Source of the DNA: Lachnospiraceae bacterium UBA7086
GTDB taxonomy: Bacteria > Bacillota > Clostridia > Lachnospirales > Lachnospiraceae
Direction of reading: 5' to 3'
DNA length: 64,000 bases
Assembly: GCA_002492525.1 (NCBI GenBank)
Contig: DKZA01000012.1
Location: 1 to 64,000 of the forward strand
Shown here one piece after another: positions 26,771 to 36,069 of this stretch. The notes under the pieces were generated by a model. The model had not been told where the DNA came from. It did not search any database and was given only the letters and a program-made list of their open reading frames with translations. The translations under genes were made by a program, and so were the position numbers. Within the stretch, counting starts at the first letter, position 1, and the number at the start of each line of letters is the position of its first letter.

Positions 26771-28585
26771 TTATTTGTCATCCAGTTTGAGTACGCTCAT
26801 GAAAGCGCTCTGCGGTATTTCCACATTACCCACCTGGCGCATCCGTTTCTTACCCTCTTTCTGCTTTTCCAAAAGTTTCTTCTTTCTGGTAATATCACCG
26901 CCGTAACACTTGGCCAGAACATCTTTTCTCATAGCCTTAACAGTCTCTCTGGCAATAATCTTACCGCCCACCGCCGCCTGGATAGGTATCTCGAAAAGAT
27001 GTCTGGGTATCTCATCCTTTAACTTCTCACACATTTTCCGGCCTCTCTCATAGGCGCTGTCCGCGTGGACAATGAAAGAAAGCGCATCCACTTCATCATG
27101 ATTGATTAAAATATCCAGTTTGACCAGTTTAGACTGCTCATATCCCTTCAGCTCGTAGTCGAAAGATGCATACCCTCTGGAACGGGATTTCAGGGCGTCA
27201 AAAAAGTCATATATAATCTCATTTAAGGGCAGTTCATATTTTAACAATGCCCTGGTAGATTCCATATATTCCGTGCTGATATAACGGCCTCTTCTCTCCT
27301 GACAAAGCTGCATAATGGGACCGATAAACTCTGTAGTCACCATGATTTCCGCACTGACCACCGGTTCTTCCATATAATCGATCTCAGAAGAATCCGGCAG
27401 ATTGGAAGGATTGGTGAGTTCAATCATCTCCCCGTTGGTCTTATATACTCTATAAATAACACCCGGTGCGGTTGTCACCAGATCCAGATTGTATTCCCGC
27501 TCCAGGCGTTCCTGTATAATTTCCAGATGCAAAAGTCCCAGAAAACCACAGCGGAACCCAAACCCCAAGGCAATCGATGTCTCCGGTTCATAATTGAGAG
27601 AGGCATCGTTTAATTTCAACTTTTCCAGCGCGTCCCGCAGATCCGGATACTTGGCGCCATCTGCCGGATACATGCCGCAGTAAACCATGGAATTGACCTT
27701 CTTATATCCAGGAAGCGGCTCCGCACAGGGATTGTCCAAATCTGTTACCGTATCTCCCACCGCGGTATCCTTTACATTCTTAATGGAAGCCGTCAGATAC
27801 CCCACCATACCGGCACTCAATTCCTCACAGGGAATAAACTGCCCGGCACCAAAATATCCCACTTCCACCACCTCTGCCGTGGCGCCTGTAGCCATCATCT
27901 TAATAGCCGTTCCTTTGCGCACCCTGCCCTCTTTGATCCGACAGAACACAATCACTCCCTTATAGGAATCATACACGGAATCGAAGATCAAAGCCTGCAG
28001 TGGCTTGTCCGGACTCCCTTTCGGCGCCGGAACCTTGTGGACCACAGCCTCCAGGACTTCCTCAATACCTATGCCATTCTTCGCGGAAATCAAAGGGGCA
28101 TCCTGCGCCTCTATACCGATTACATCCTCAATCTCGTTCTTGACCCGTTCCGGATCTGCACTCGGCAGATCTATCTTATTGATTACCGGAAACACGTCCA
28201 GATCATGATCCAGCGCCAGATATACATTGGCCAAAGTCTGTGCTTCAATCCCCTGAGCGGCATCCACCACCAGGATAGCACCGTCACAGGCTGCCAGACT
28301 GCGGCTTACCTCATAATTAAAATCCACATGTCCCGGGGTATCAATTAAATTAAAGATATATTCCTTGCCGTCCCTGGCCTGATAAACGACACGCACTGTC
28401 TGCGCCTTGATCGTAATGCCCCGTTCCCGCTCCAGTTCCATATTATCAAGTACCTGAGCCTGCATCTCCCTGCTGGTGAGAAGACCCGTTTTCTCTATAA
28501 TTCTGTCCGCCAATGTGGATTTGCCATGGTCTATATGGGCAATGATACAAAAATTTCTGATTCTGCTCTGGTCTATGGCTGCCAT
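26771..28585 (-). CDS. lepA: Elongation factor 4 (LepA)
   Basis: Translational GTPase of 604 residues that back-translocates ribosomes. G1 is AHIDHGKSTLADR, G3 DTPGHVDF and G4 NKIDL. The EF4-specific C-terminal domain includes CYGGDITRKKKLLEKQKEGK. The ATG at 28585 has GGAGG six bases upstream; the in-frame TTG at 28612 lies before that site. It precedes hemW. Confidence 0.97.
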   Translation of the reverse strand: MAAIDQSRIRNFCIIAHIDHGKSTLADRIIEKTGLLTSREMQAQVLDNMELERERGITIKAQTVRVVYQARDGKEYIFNLIDTPGHVDFNYEVSRSLAACDGAILVVDAAQGIEAQTLANVYLALDHDLDVFPVINKIDLPSADPERVKNEIEDVIGIEAQDAPLISAKNGIGIEEVLEAVVHKVPAPKGSPDKPLQALIFDSVYDSYKGVIVFCRIKEGRVRKGTAIKMMATGATAEVVEVGYFGAGQFIPCEELSAGMVGYLTASIKNVKDTAVGDTVTDLDNPCAEPLPGYKKVNSMVYCGMYPADGAKYPDLRDALEKLKLNDASLNYEPETSIALGFGFRCGFLGLLHLEIIQERLEREYNLDLVTTAPGVIYRVYKTNGEMIELTNPSNLPDSSEIDYMEEPVVSAEIMVTTEFIGPIMQLCQERRGRYISTEYMESTRALLKYELPLNEIIYDFFDALKSRSRGYASFDYELKGYEQSKLVKLDILINHDEVDALSFIVHADSAYERGRKMCEKLKDEIPRHLFEIPIQAAVGGKIIARETVKAMRKDVLAKCYGGDITRKKKLLEKQKEGKKRMRQVGNVEIPQSAFMSVLKLDDK

Positions 28586-28662
28586 ATATTTCCTCCCATA
28601 ATTACTTTCCAATCACTCTCATATGGGGAAAGTATAACAAATCCTGTAAAAGATGTCCACAC

Positions 28663-29985
28663 TCATCTGTCCGGTTCCTCGCCGCTCAAGACCAGGTGCA
28701 GCACATGAGCCAGTGGATCACATGCGTTATGTATTTCTTCCTCCGTATTGTTCTGTGCTCCCAGTTCAATCAGAAGTGTTTTAGGACACAAGTGCATATT
28801 ATAGCGATAAGCTTTCAGATAGATTCTGCGTGCGATTCCCGGGTAATACTCATTGCAGGCCGCCTGCATCTGGAAAGAAAATGCCAGGTTATCCGAAAGA
28901 TACGGATTCTCCAGATAAGAGATTTCCCCCTTTGTGGTACGGCTCAACCCGTTAAAAAACATAAACTGTGCGGTAGGTCTTCCCTGCAGATCCATGACAA
29001 GACGGCGGCTCGCAGGCATTGCGTCCCTGTGCAGATCAATCACCACCTCAATCGACGGATTTTCTGCCAAGAGTTTCTCTATTTCCGGCAGCGAATTGCT
29101 ATAGGCATAATCTCTGTCCGCATCATAACAGGCTGTATGATGCAGTACATTATAGCCGTACTGTTCTCGTAAAATCGAAGCCAGATATTCTCCTGCTCCC
29201 AAAATTCCACTATTCCCATCTCCGGGTACAGAGTCCGCAAAGGCTTCCTGGGAATGTGTATGATAAATCAGAATCTGCGGCTTATCCGCATTACCCTGCA
29301 TACGCATGTCCTTAGACAATAATTCTTTCGCCTGCAAAAGTTCTGCCCCCGCATAAGTAGTACTGTCCACCGCATAGAAAGCCTTGATAAGATCCTCGTA
29401 CTCTGTAAGTTCCTCCCATTGATAATGAAAACTTTTCTCTTCTACCGGCACAAATTGTATTGCTTCTTCCGTTTCCTTCCCTTCTTCCCTTTCTTTTGGC
29501 TGTTCCAACAAATAACGTTCGTTTTCCTTTAATAGTTCGTTTTCCATACTTTGTTCCAGATGCATGGCATCCTCACCGTATTCCAAATCACCTTCCTTAA
29601 TTGCCCTGCGGTCTTCATCACTGCCCTCCAATACAAGCAGCCTTGCGTAATCGCTCTCCGTCACATACGCCTGCTCCTCGTCCTCTTTCAGATAAAAAAG
29701 AACTACGGGATATTCCAAAAGCACCCCTCTGGTCAGCAGATCTCCTTGAAAGCTGCTTCCTTTGTCTTCATTTATCCTGCGGATTGCCGGAAGATAAGGT
29801 TCCATCACCAGTTCCTTTACCCAGTCCATAAACGGTCCTTGTCCTGCCTCTTGTTTCTCTCTTTCTTCAGCCCACTCTTTTACCATAAAAAACAAAGATA
29901 TTATAACAATTGTTATTAAAATAATTCTGGGAAGATTCTTTTTCATGTCCATACTAAGATATATGCAGTATGAACATAACTTCAT
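28663..29985 (-). CDS. spoIIP: Stage II sporulation protein P
   Basis: Cell-wall amidase/endopeptidase needed for forespore engulfment, acting with SpoIID and SpoIIM. An N-terminal membrane anchor (about residues 18-35) is followed by a charged, variable stretch. The catalytic domain then begins at PQILIYHTHSQEAF, continues with VVIDLHRDAMP and ends with LLIELGAQNNTEEE. The length of 440 residues is within range. It sits nine bases after gpr on the same strand, as in many spore formers. The start may be the ATG at 29985 or a nearby internal ATG (29952). Confidence 0.93.
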   Translation of the reverse strand: MKLCSYCIYLSMDMKKNLPRIILITIVIISLFFMVKEWAEEREKQEAGQGPFMDWVKELVMEPYLPAIRRINEDKGSSFQGDLLTRGVLLEYPVVLFYLKEDEEQAYVTESDYARLLVLEGSDEDRRAIKEGDLEYGEDAMHLEQSMENELLKENERYLLEQPKEREEGKETEEAIQFVPVEEKSFHYQWEELTEYEDLIKAFYAVDSTTYAGAELLQAKELLSKDMRMQGNADKPQILIYHTHSQEAFADSVPGDGNSGILGAGEYLASILREQYGYNVLHHTACYDADRDYAYSNSLPEIEKLLAENPSIEVVIDLHRDAMPASRRLVMDLQGRPTAQFMFFNGLSRTTKGEISYLENPYLSDNLAFSFQMQAACNEYYPGIARRIYLKAYRYNMHLCPKTLLIELGAQNNTEEEIHNACDPLAHVLHLVLSGEEPDR

Positions 29986-29994
29986 GCCACCCCG

Positions 29995-30861
29995 CTAGAA
30001 GATCAGAGCCTTGTTGATTCCATCACAGAGAATGTGGCTGATCTGCTGAATCTGCTGATCCACATCCTTAGTCGTCACATACATGTTGTTCAATTCCTTC
30101 AAGGTCGCCGGCCTCTCTCCCATGGCATCTCCTACGATTGTAGCAGCATCTACCACCGTCGGTACTCCCAGTGCCAGAACCGGTACATGAAGCGTTTCCT
30201 GGGTGATTGCATTTCTGTGATTGCCCACGCCGGAACCGGGATGAATCCCCGTATTGGTAATCTGTATGGTACGATTTAACCGTTTCGTGGAACGAGCCGC
30301 CAGCGCATCTATCACGATCACCACATCCGGCTTTGTCTCCCCGATGACACCTTTAATAATTTCGGCTGACTCCATGCCTGTCTTGGCCATAACGCCGGGC
30401 ACTAAACTGCTTACCAGATGCATCTTAGAACGGTTGTATGCCACTTTCCCATACTCCTTGACAATATGTCTGTTAATGAAGAGATTATCCGCTACATTGG
30501 GTCCCAGGGAATCTGCCGTCACTTCACGGTTGCCAAGCCCCACCACCAGAATGGACTGCTCCTTGTCCGGATCCGGCAGGATATTACGAATCTGATCCGC
30601 CAGAATTTCTGAAATCTCCTGGTGGTAATCCTCCTCCGGCTCCGTCATAGCCGGCGCTTCCAGCGTAATATAGGTTCCCATCGGTTTGCCCAACGCCTTG
30701 GCGCCGTTTTTGGTCTCGATGAGAACCCTTGTAATATGCACATCTGCTTCCTCATTATACTCCTCCTCCACCACCACGCCGTGTAATTCGGATTCCTTCT
30801 CTCCAATTCCCTCTCTGGCTTCCAACGCCAAGTCCGTCCTGACATTTGACCAGCTGTTCAT
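29995..30861 (-). CDS. gpr: Germination protease GPR
   Basis: Aspartic-type protease (A25) that degrades small acid-soluble spore proteins at germination. Signature segments are VRTDLALEARE near the N-terminus, VVGLGNREVTADSLGP, VIDALAARS and NTGIHPGSGVGNHR. The ATG at 30861 has AAGGAG upstream; an earlier ATG (30891) lies before that site. The product is 288 residues and is expected to be made as a zymogen. It forms an operon with spoIIP. Confidence 0.95.
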   Translation of the reverse strand: MNSWSNVRTDLALEAREGIGEKESELHGVVVEEEYNEEADVHITRVLIETKNGAKALGKPMGTYITLEAPAMTEPEEDYHQEISEILADQIRNILPDPDKEQSILVVGLGNREVTADSLGPNVADNLFINRHIVKEYGKVAYNRSKMHLVSSLVPGVMAKTGMESAEIIKGVIGETKPDVVIVIDALAARSTKRLNRTIQITNTGIHPGSGVGNHRNAITQETLHVPVLALGVPTVVDAATIVGDAMGERPATLKELNNMYVTTKDVDQQIQQISHILCDGINKALIF

Positions 30862-30991
30862 ATCCTGCTCCTTCCTTCCCGCGCTTTCCATAAAACGACT
30901 GTTCGCAGCGTCTTATGTTATATTTATATGCGTTTTCTTTTCACTTGCCTATTTTCTTTTCTATTTTTTGCAAAAATAAACAAAATATGTA

Positions 30992-31020
30992 TTGACATCA
31001 CCATTCCCATAAACTAATAT
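30992..31020 (+). promoter_or_regulatory. rpsT promoter
   Basis: TTGACA (30992-30997) and TAATAT (31015-31020) are 17 bases apart; an overlapping TATAAT lies three bases on. The transcript would have a leader of about 95 bases containing an ATTAAA/TTTAAT-closed stem. Confidence 0.65.
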
Positions 31021-31123
31021 AATATACGTGTGTTTCCATTAAAACGTCCGTGTCCGGCTTTAATGAGACACGTCTATAATACATTCAGTCATTCCTGACA
31101 GAAGGAGCATAGGAGGTGTAATT

Positions 31124-31387
31124 ATGGCTAATATCAAATCTGCAAAGAAAAGAATTTTGGTAAACAAAACCAAAGCAGACAGAAACAAAGCAATTAAATC
31201 CGGCGTTAAGACAGCAATCAAGAAAGTCAACGCTGCCATCGAGGCAAATGATAAAGAAGCTGCAAAAAGCGCACTGCTTGCTGCTACTTCCGCCATTGAC
31301 AAGGCTACCAAAAAAGGCGTTTACCACAAAAATACATCCGCAAGGAAAGTATCCCGCCTTACGATTGCTGTCAACAAAATGGCATAA
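31124..31387 (+). CDS. rpsT: 30S ribosomal protein S20
   Basis: 87 residues, very basic, with the conserved start ANIKSAKKRI and the helical repeats typical of S20 (IKSGVKTAIKKVNAAI). It binds 16S rRNA early in 30S assembly. The ribosome binding site AGGAGGTG is optimal. The gene is monocistronic with its own promoter and terminator and is divergent from gpr, its usual neighbour in Clostridia. Confidence 0.97.
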   Translation: MANIKSAKKRILVNKTKADRNKAIKSGVKTAIKKVNAAIEANDKEAAKSALLAATSAIDKATKKGVYHKNTSARKVSRLTIAVNKMA

Positions 31388-31404
31388 AATCTTAACAACA
31401 AAAA

Positions 31405-31437
31405 AACAACCCATACCGTCATGTGGGTTGTTTTTTT
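31405..31437 (+). terminator. rpsT terminator
   Basis: A nine-pair stem AACAACCCA/TGGGTTGTT is followed by a run of seven T. Confidence 0.9.
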
Positions 31438-31496
31438 ATATTATTTTCTTCCGAGGCTGCGAAGCAGTCCTCGCAATCGAGCGGCGCTCGATTTGT
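31436..31496 (+). repeat. Dispersed hairpin repeat, copy 2
   Basis: Contains CCGAGGCTGCGAAGCAGTCC and then TCGC, forming a GAGGCTGC/GCAGTCCTC stem. It is followed by a second stem AATCGAGC/GCTCGATT. It lies between the rpsT terminator and the stop of the TPM gene. Confidence 0.8.
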
Positions 31497-32371
31497 TAAC
31501 GGCTATGTCCACCGCCGCCATGGTGGCCTCCACCGCCGCCTCCTCCGCTGCTGCTGCCGCCTCCGCCGCCGCTGCTCCTCTCAATCTTGCGCTGTGTCAC
31601 AGTTTTTCGTATAAACCGATCCTCATGAACCCAAAAAGACGGCTCGCCGCCGGCCACATACGTAACTGCCGTAGTCGTCTTCTTTCCTTTCTTAGACCGC
31701 CAGTTACAAGCAATAAAAATAACAGCCGATACAATTCCAACAATCCAGGGAATATAGCCCGGCATATAAAAAGTAAACACATTCACACCCAGCATATCAT
31801 GATAAAAATCATTGATGTAGGTCTTATAGGCCCGATATGGATTCTTCTCCACATAACGGTACACGTTGTCGAGAATATGATTAACCTGCGCCGCTGAATA
31901 AGCATCCTTCGCCTTGCCAGTGGTGCACAGCCAGGTATAAATCCTGCCGTCATCTTCCCGGAACCAGTTGTCCACCAGTACCACGCCATCCCCGTCCGGT
32001 CTGTCATAACCGAACCCATTCTCTTCCCAGAACTGCTCCGCATAAACCCGCACAAACTCATCATAGCTTACGCCCGGCTCGATTTTCCTGGCATATTCCT
32101 TTAACGATTCATTCAGGGTAATCAGCACAATATCGCATCCGGTCTGTTTCTCCCTCTTGGCAATCAGTGCCTCCAATTTTTCTTCCTGTTTATCTGTCAG
32201 TTTATCCCCATAATCAAACACTCTCTGATCCGTGGCACATTCTTTATTCGTTCTCTGGTAATTGACAACTTTGGCTAACCCCCAATGGCCAACGTTCAAA
32301 ACCACAAGGATAATTCCCAGTATGGCCAAAATAATATAAATCCATTTAAAATACCGAAAATATTCTTTCAT
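31496..32371 (-). CDS. TPM-domain membrane protein (YdjH/YgcG-like)
   Basis: 291 residues. A membrane helix at residues 10-30 precedes an extracytoplasmic TPM domain (about 55-185, DYGDKLTDKQEEKLEAL, TGCDIVLITL). A second helix follows (near 205-225), and the tail ends in Gly/Ser/His-rich low complexity (SSGGGGGGGHHGGGG). TPM proteins have been tied to photosystem repair in plants and to membrane stress in bacteria. The start is 12 bases after the zinc-ribbon gene. Together they match YdjG-YdjH of Bacillus, which there share an operon with pspA and ydjI. Confidence 0.85.
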   Translation of the reverse strand: MKEYFRYFKWIYIILAILGIILVVLNVGHWGLAKVVNYQRTNKECATDQRVFDYGDKLTDKQEEKLEALIAKREKQTGCDIVLITLNESLKEYARKIEPGVSYDEFVRVYAEQFWEENGFGYDRPDGDGVVLVDNWFREDDGRIYTWLCTTGKAKDAYSAAQVNHILDNVYRYVEKNPYRAYKTYINDFYHDMLGVNVFTFYMPGYIPWIVGIVSAVIFIACNWRSKKGKKTTTAVTYVAGGEPSFWVHEDRFIRKTVTQRKIERSSGGGGGSSSGGGGGGGHHGGGGHSR

Positions 32372-32383
32372 CGGCCTCCCCCT

Positions 32384-33367
32384 TTATAAAATCTCCAATG
32401 CCCACACAAGCATATAACAAGCCGCCGTTACCGCCGCCAGCACGGAAGCTGCGTAGGAGAGCACTTTCGCCTTAGACACCGGTGTGGTGCCAATCACTTT
32501 CCCTGTCTGTCCATTGACATGATATTGATACGTCTTTCCCTTATAGTGATACAGATACTGCCATACCGGCATCAGCGCATAATGCACGCCGTTTCTGGAA
32601 AGATTCAGATCATTTCTCAATGGCCGGACACTGTTATATCCTCCCAGGGAAGCCTGCATCATCTCCTGAGAAGAATTTCTGGCCTTAACCTGGGCCCTGC
32701 CTTCTAACTCCGGTGCACTCTGATTATAAATCTCCCCGTAAAATCCTGACATATATTTGGGATTAAACGCCTCCAGCTGCCGATAATCGTAAGGTTCCAT
32801 CAAATCCATGATCCCGTCGTCCATGGCATAAGAAGCATCTACCGGAATCTGGTTAAAATCCGCCGTCATTTTACGAATCACTTCATAATAGGAAGTCTCC
32901 GTATACTCCGTATCCCCGCTGGTCCAGCTTCTGATCTTAATCCCTTCCCCCGCATAATCATAATCCGCTTTATAATCATAAAGCCAGAAAGGTACATAAA
33001 TACCTTCCATTTTTTCCAGACTCTTAGCAGACATAAAGTCGGAAGGCGTAAATAATCTCTTGGAAAATTCCCATTCCATAGAGCCGATGGCCGCCTCCTT
33101 ACATATGCGGAAAGGAAGTATCATATGCGGTTCATACACCCCTTCTACCCGTTCATTCAGCACCAGATAGCTGCCACAGTGCTCACATCTGCAGGCCGAT
33201 ATGTAATCCTTTACTTCAATGGGTGCGCCGCAGTTGACGCATTGTGTCATAGAACTGTTATCAATCCTGTCCTCGCTGTCCTTTCCGCCGCAATGAGGAC
33301 AATACATCACTCCCTTATTGGGCTCAAATATCACATTACCGCCGCAGTTTCTGCACTTAAATAACAT
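32384..33367 (-). CDS. Zinc-ribbon protein (YdjG-like)
   Basis: 327 residues. Four CxxC pairs lie in the first 60 residues (CRNC, CPHC, CVNC, CEHC), making two TFIIB-like zinc ribbons. A soluble domain of roughly 220 residues follows, then a C-terminal membrane helix (about 300-322). I see no catalytic motif. The downstream TPM gene and the SPFH/pspA pair at 41-43 kb together make up the Bacillus ydj set, implicated in membrane stress, so a role there is inferred. Confidence 0.8.
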   Translation of the reverse strand: MLFKCRNCGGNVIFEPNKGVMYCPHCGGKDSEDRIDNSSMTQCVNCGAPIEVKDYISACRCEHCGSYLVLNERVEGVYEPHMILPFRICKEAAIGSMEWEFSKRLFTPSDFMSAKSLEKMEGIYVPFWLYDYKADYDYAGEGIKIRSWTSGDTEYTETSYYEVIRKMTADFNQIPVDASYAMDDGIMDLMEPYDYRQLEAFNPKYMSGFYGEIYNQSAPELEGRAQVKARNSSQEMMQASLGGYNSVRPLRNDLNLSRNGVHYALMPVWQYLYHYKGKTYQYHVNGQTGKVIGTTPVSKAKVLSYAASVLAAVTAACYMLVWALEIL

Positions 33368-33409
33368 CTCAGCTCCCCTCTGGTTTCCTACGAACCCACA
33401 TGATTCCTG

Positions 33410-34816
33410 CTATTCCCGTCCATCCCAACAATAAGTACACAATTTACACTTATCAATACCCACCGAAGAAATCATATCATCCAACCGGTGATAACGAAGC
33501 GATGTAAAGTTCAGTTTTTCCCTGATCTTCTGAAGCATCTGTTTATACTCAGAGCTTTCCGGATCTGCATAGACCGAAAGGTTCGGATACTTGTTCTCAC
33601 CCTCCAGCTCTTTGATCACCCGGCGGGCAATCAGTTCCATCTCCGAAGTAGAACGCGAAAAGTTCAGATATTTACAGCCAAAAAGAAGCGGCGGACATGC
33701 CGGCCGGATATGTACCTCTTTAGCACCGCTCTGATACAGAAACTCTGTAGTCTCCCGAAGCTGCGTTCCCCGCACAATAGAGTCATCGATCAGAAGCAGT
33801 GAACGGTTCTTAATCAGATCATGTACCGGAATCAGCTTCATCTTCGCAATCAGATCACGTTTGCTCTGAATGGTAGGCATGAAAGACCGCGGCCAGGTAG
33901 GTGTATACTTGATAAAAGGTCTGGAAAAAGGGATTCCGGATTCATTGGCATACCCAATAGCATGAGCCGTTCCCGAATCCGGCACTCCCGCCACAATATC
34001 CGGCTTGACATCATCCCGTTTAGCCAACATGGCACCGCAGCGATAACGCATCTCCTCTACGCTGACTCCCTCATAGGAAGAAGTCGGATACCCATAATAT
34101 ATCCAGAGAAATGTACAGATCTTCATATCTTTTCCCGGTGCCACCAGAGTCTGCACCCCTTCCGGCGTCACTACTACAATCTCTCCCGGCCCCAGTTCTC
34201 TTTCCGCCGTATATCCCAAATTCAAATAGGCAAAGCTTTCAAACGAAATACAACAAGCGTTATCTTTTTTGCCAATCGTCACCGGTGTACGGCCATATCG
34301 GTCTCTTGCCGCATAAATCCCTTTCGCCGTCATAATCAGCATGGTCATAGAACCGTCAATCAGTTCCTGCGCATACCGTATACCCTCAATCAGATTGTCT
34401 TTCTGATTAATTACCGCTGCCACTAATTCTGTGGCGTTGATATCGCCCCCGCTCATTTCCAGGAAATGCCCTCTGCCATGCTTAAAGATCTCCGCCACAA
34501 TCTCATCTTTATTATTGATTTTACCCACGGTAGTAATAGCATATGTCCCATGATGAGAACGTATGATCAGAGGCTGCGGTTCATAATCGGAAATACATCC
34601 TATCCCCAATGTCCCATGCATGGTATTAACATCTTTATCAAATTTGGTGCGAAACGGGGTATTCTCAATATTGTGGATTGCCCGGTCGAACCCTTCCTCC
34701 TTACTGTAAAGCGCCATGCCGGCACGTCTGGTCCCCAGGTGGGAATGATAGTCTGTTCCAAAAAACAGATCAAATATACAATTCTCCTTTGATGCCACTC
34801 CAAAAAAACCGCCCAT
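33410..34816 (-). CDS. PurF-like amidophosphoribosyltransferase paralog without N-terminal Cys
   Basis: 468 residues. It has an N-terminal glutamine-amidotransferase fold (GTRRAGMALY, GDINATELVAAVI, RDRYGRTPV) and a phosphoribosyltransferase domain with the PRPP loop LLLIDDSIVRGTQ. Cysteines resembling PurF Fe-S ligands are present (KICTFLWIYY; C-terminal CKLCTYC). True PurF enzymes expose Cys1 as the glutaminase nucleophile. Here the sequence begins MGGFFGVA, so that residue is Gly. The IYFARPDS-type segment is also altered to IYYGYPTS. No other pur genes are nearby. It may use ammonia or have another role. Confidence 0.85.
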   Translation of the reverse strand: MGGFFGVASKENCIFDLFFGTDYHSHLGTRRAGMALYSKEEGFDRAIHNIENTPFRTKFDKDVNTMHGTLGIGCISDYEPQPLIIRSHHGTYAITTVGKINNKDEIVAEIFKHGRGHFLEMSGGDINATELVAAVINQKDNLIEGIRYAQELIDGSMTMLIMTAKGIYAARDRYGRTPVTIGKKDNACCISFESFAYLNLGYTAERELGPGEIVVVTPEGVQTLVAPGKDMKICTFLWIYYGYPTSSYEGVSVEEMRYRCGAMLAKRDDVKPDIVAGVPDSGTAHAIGYANESGIPFSRPFIKYTPTWPRSFMPTIQSKRDLIAKMKLIPVHDLIKNRSLLLIDDSIVRGTQLRETTEFLYQSGAKEVHIRPACPPLLFGCKYLNFSRSTSEMELIARRVIKELEGENKYPNLSVYADPESSEYKQMLQKIREKLNFTSLRYHRLDDMISSVGIDKCKLCTYCWDGRE

Positions 34817-34884
34817 GATGTCCTCCTGTTTCTTTCCATTATCTGGTTACTTATCTATTCTGTCTCAACATTGACTCTCTATCA

Positions 34885-35457
34885 CTATCTGTGTTTCTCA
34901 TAAATCTCACAGCCACATCTGCCCCGCTCTTTGACCCGGCTGAGCACTTCTTTGGCCCGCCTGTACACCCCCATAAAATCTTCTCCAGTCTCACCCACTG
35001 CCACGCCGGCACTCAGCGTAACAACCGGCAGGTCCTCCTCCATATGCATCAGTCTGTCATTAAGGTATGCAATTCGTCTGCGGATACCGCCTACATTTTC
35101 TGCAGAAAGTCCTGCAATCCAAAGTGCAAACTCATCTTCCTCCAACCGTCCGATGCCGTCACAACTCCTAAAGCTCTCCCGCAGCATGACGGCAACCGTT
35201 TTCAAAACCCTGTCTCCCGTATCATGCCCGAAACGATCATTTATTTCCTGCATCCGATCCACATCCAGGATCAACAGACACCCCTGTGCATCCTCTTCTC
35301 CAAGAATCGCATCTACCATCTTTTTAAAAAATTTTCCATTCACTGTTCCCGTGAGCCTGTCACATTCTCTGTCACGGTATGATTGTGAAACAAAACATTC
35401 CCTGCCCTTATATTGCTTATCCTGTGACCTCCCATGGCGCCACAGTATGTTTTTCAT
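34885..35457 (-). CDS. GGDEF-domain protein with altered signature
   Basis: 190 residues with no sensor domain. The substrate-binding segment DVDRMQEINDRFGHDTGD (about 65-82) is conserved, but the signature reads EEDEF (106-110) instead of GGDEF or GGEEF. Both glycines that contact GTP are lost, so diguanylate cyclase activity is doubtful; it may be an effector or a remnant. The first 35 residues are basic and unassigned. It is the second c-di-GMP-type protein in the window with a changed signature. Confidence 0.85.
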   Translation of the reverse strand: MKNILWRHGRSQDKQYKGRECFVSQSYRDRECDRLTGTVNGKFFKKMVDAILGEEDAQGCLLILDVDRMQEINDRFGHDTGDRVLKTVAVMLRESFRSCDGIGRLEEDEFALWIAGLSAENVGGIRRRIAYLNDRLMHMEEDLPVVTLSAGVAVGETGEDFMGVYRRAKEVLSRVKERGRCGCEIYEKHR

Positions 35458-35641
35458 CGCATATCCTCCTCCTAAACCGGATTATCTCATGCATTTTCAT
35501 TCATTATCATACCAAATTCGCTTCTTGAAAGCAACCGCTCTCCTGCTATGCACAAACAACCTTGTATTTTTTTATATCATGCCAAAAGTTTTATCGGCCA
35601 TCTTGCATACTAATTTCTACTATGCTACACTGATAACAATA

Positions 35642-35670
35642 CAAATTTTCTATATAATAAAGAAGGAGGG
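35642..35670 (+). promoter_or_regulatory. Candidate promoter of the Cys/His-rich protein gene
   Basis: A TATAAT box lies five bases before AAGGAGG, with a weak CTGATA about 17 bases further upstream. The implied leader is very short. Positions are approximate. Confidence 0.45.
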
Positions 35671-35678
35671 AGATTCCT

Positions 35679-35972
35679 ATGTCAATCAAAAAACTGTTCC
35701 GTACAATCGCTGCAGTCACATTGATATCCGTCCTCTTTGTCACCCCAGTTTCTGCTCACGGACATCATTACAGACAGACAGTCCCGGCAACTGATACCAA
35801 CTGCCCGGTCTGTACTGTAGAAGGATGCATCGAAGAAGGACGGCATATCCATGACGGATGTTATTACTGCGGCTACGACCATGCCGACGGTTATTGCGAC
35901 GGAACCTGCGCTGCTGTCGATACAACGACGGCCTGCGGCAGACGCGGCGGACACCATGGATGTCATCGCTAA
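35679..35972 (+). CDS. Small secreted Cys/His-rich protein
   Basis: 97 residues. A signal peptide (KKLFRTIAAVTLISVLFVTP, cleavage probably after VSA) leaves a mature chain of about 70 residues. It has nine Cys and many His, including CPVC, CYYC, HDHAD-like spacing and a GHHGCH end. The pattern suggests metal binding (zinc or copper) or disulfides outside the cell. I recognise no named family. The AAGGAGGG site is strong. The gene stands alone between divergent and convergent neighbours and ends in a hairpin. Confidence 0.8.
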   Translation: MSIKKLFRTIAAVTLISVLFVTPVSAHGHHYRQTVPATDTNCPVCTVEGCIEEGRHIHDGCYYCGYDHADGYCDGTCAAVDTTTACGRRGGHHGCHR

Positions 35973-35991
35973 ATAACAGAACATCAAAGCT

Positions 35992-36046
35992 AAAGGGGCT
36001 GTTGCAAAAGTAGATGAATAATCTAGCAGGCAACAGCCCCTTTCTT
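35992..36046 (+). terminator. Hairpin terminator after the Cys/His-rich gene
   Basis: A 14-base perfect stem (AAAGGGGCTGTTGC and its complement at 36030-36043) encloses a 24-base loop. The T-rich run is short (TTTCTT). Confidence 0.75.
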
Positions 36047-36069
36047 CAGGCCATTTTTCATTCTATTAC

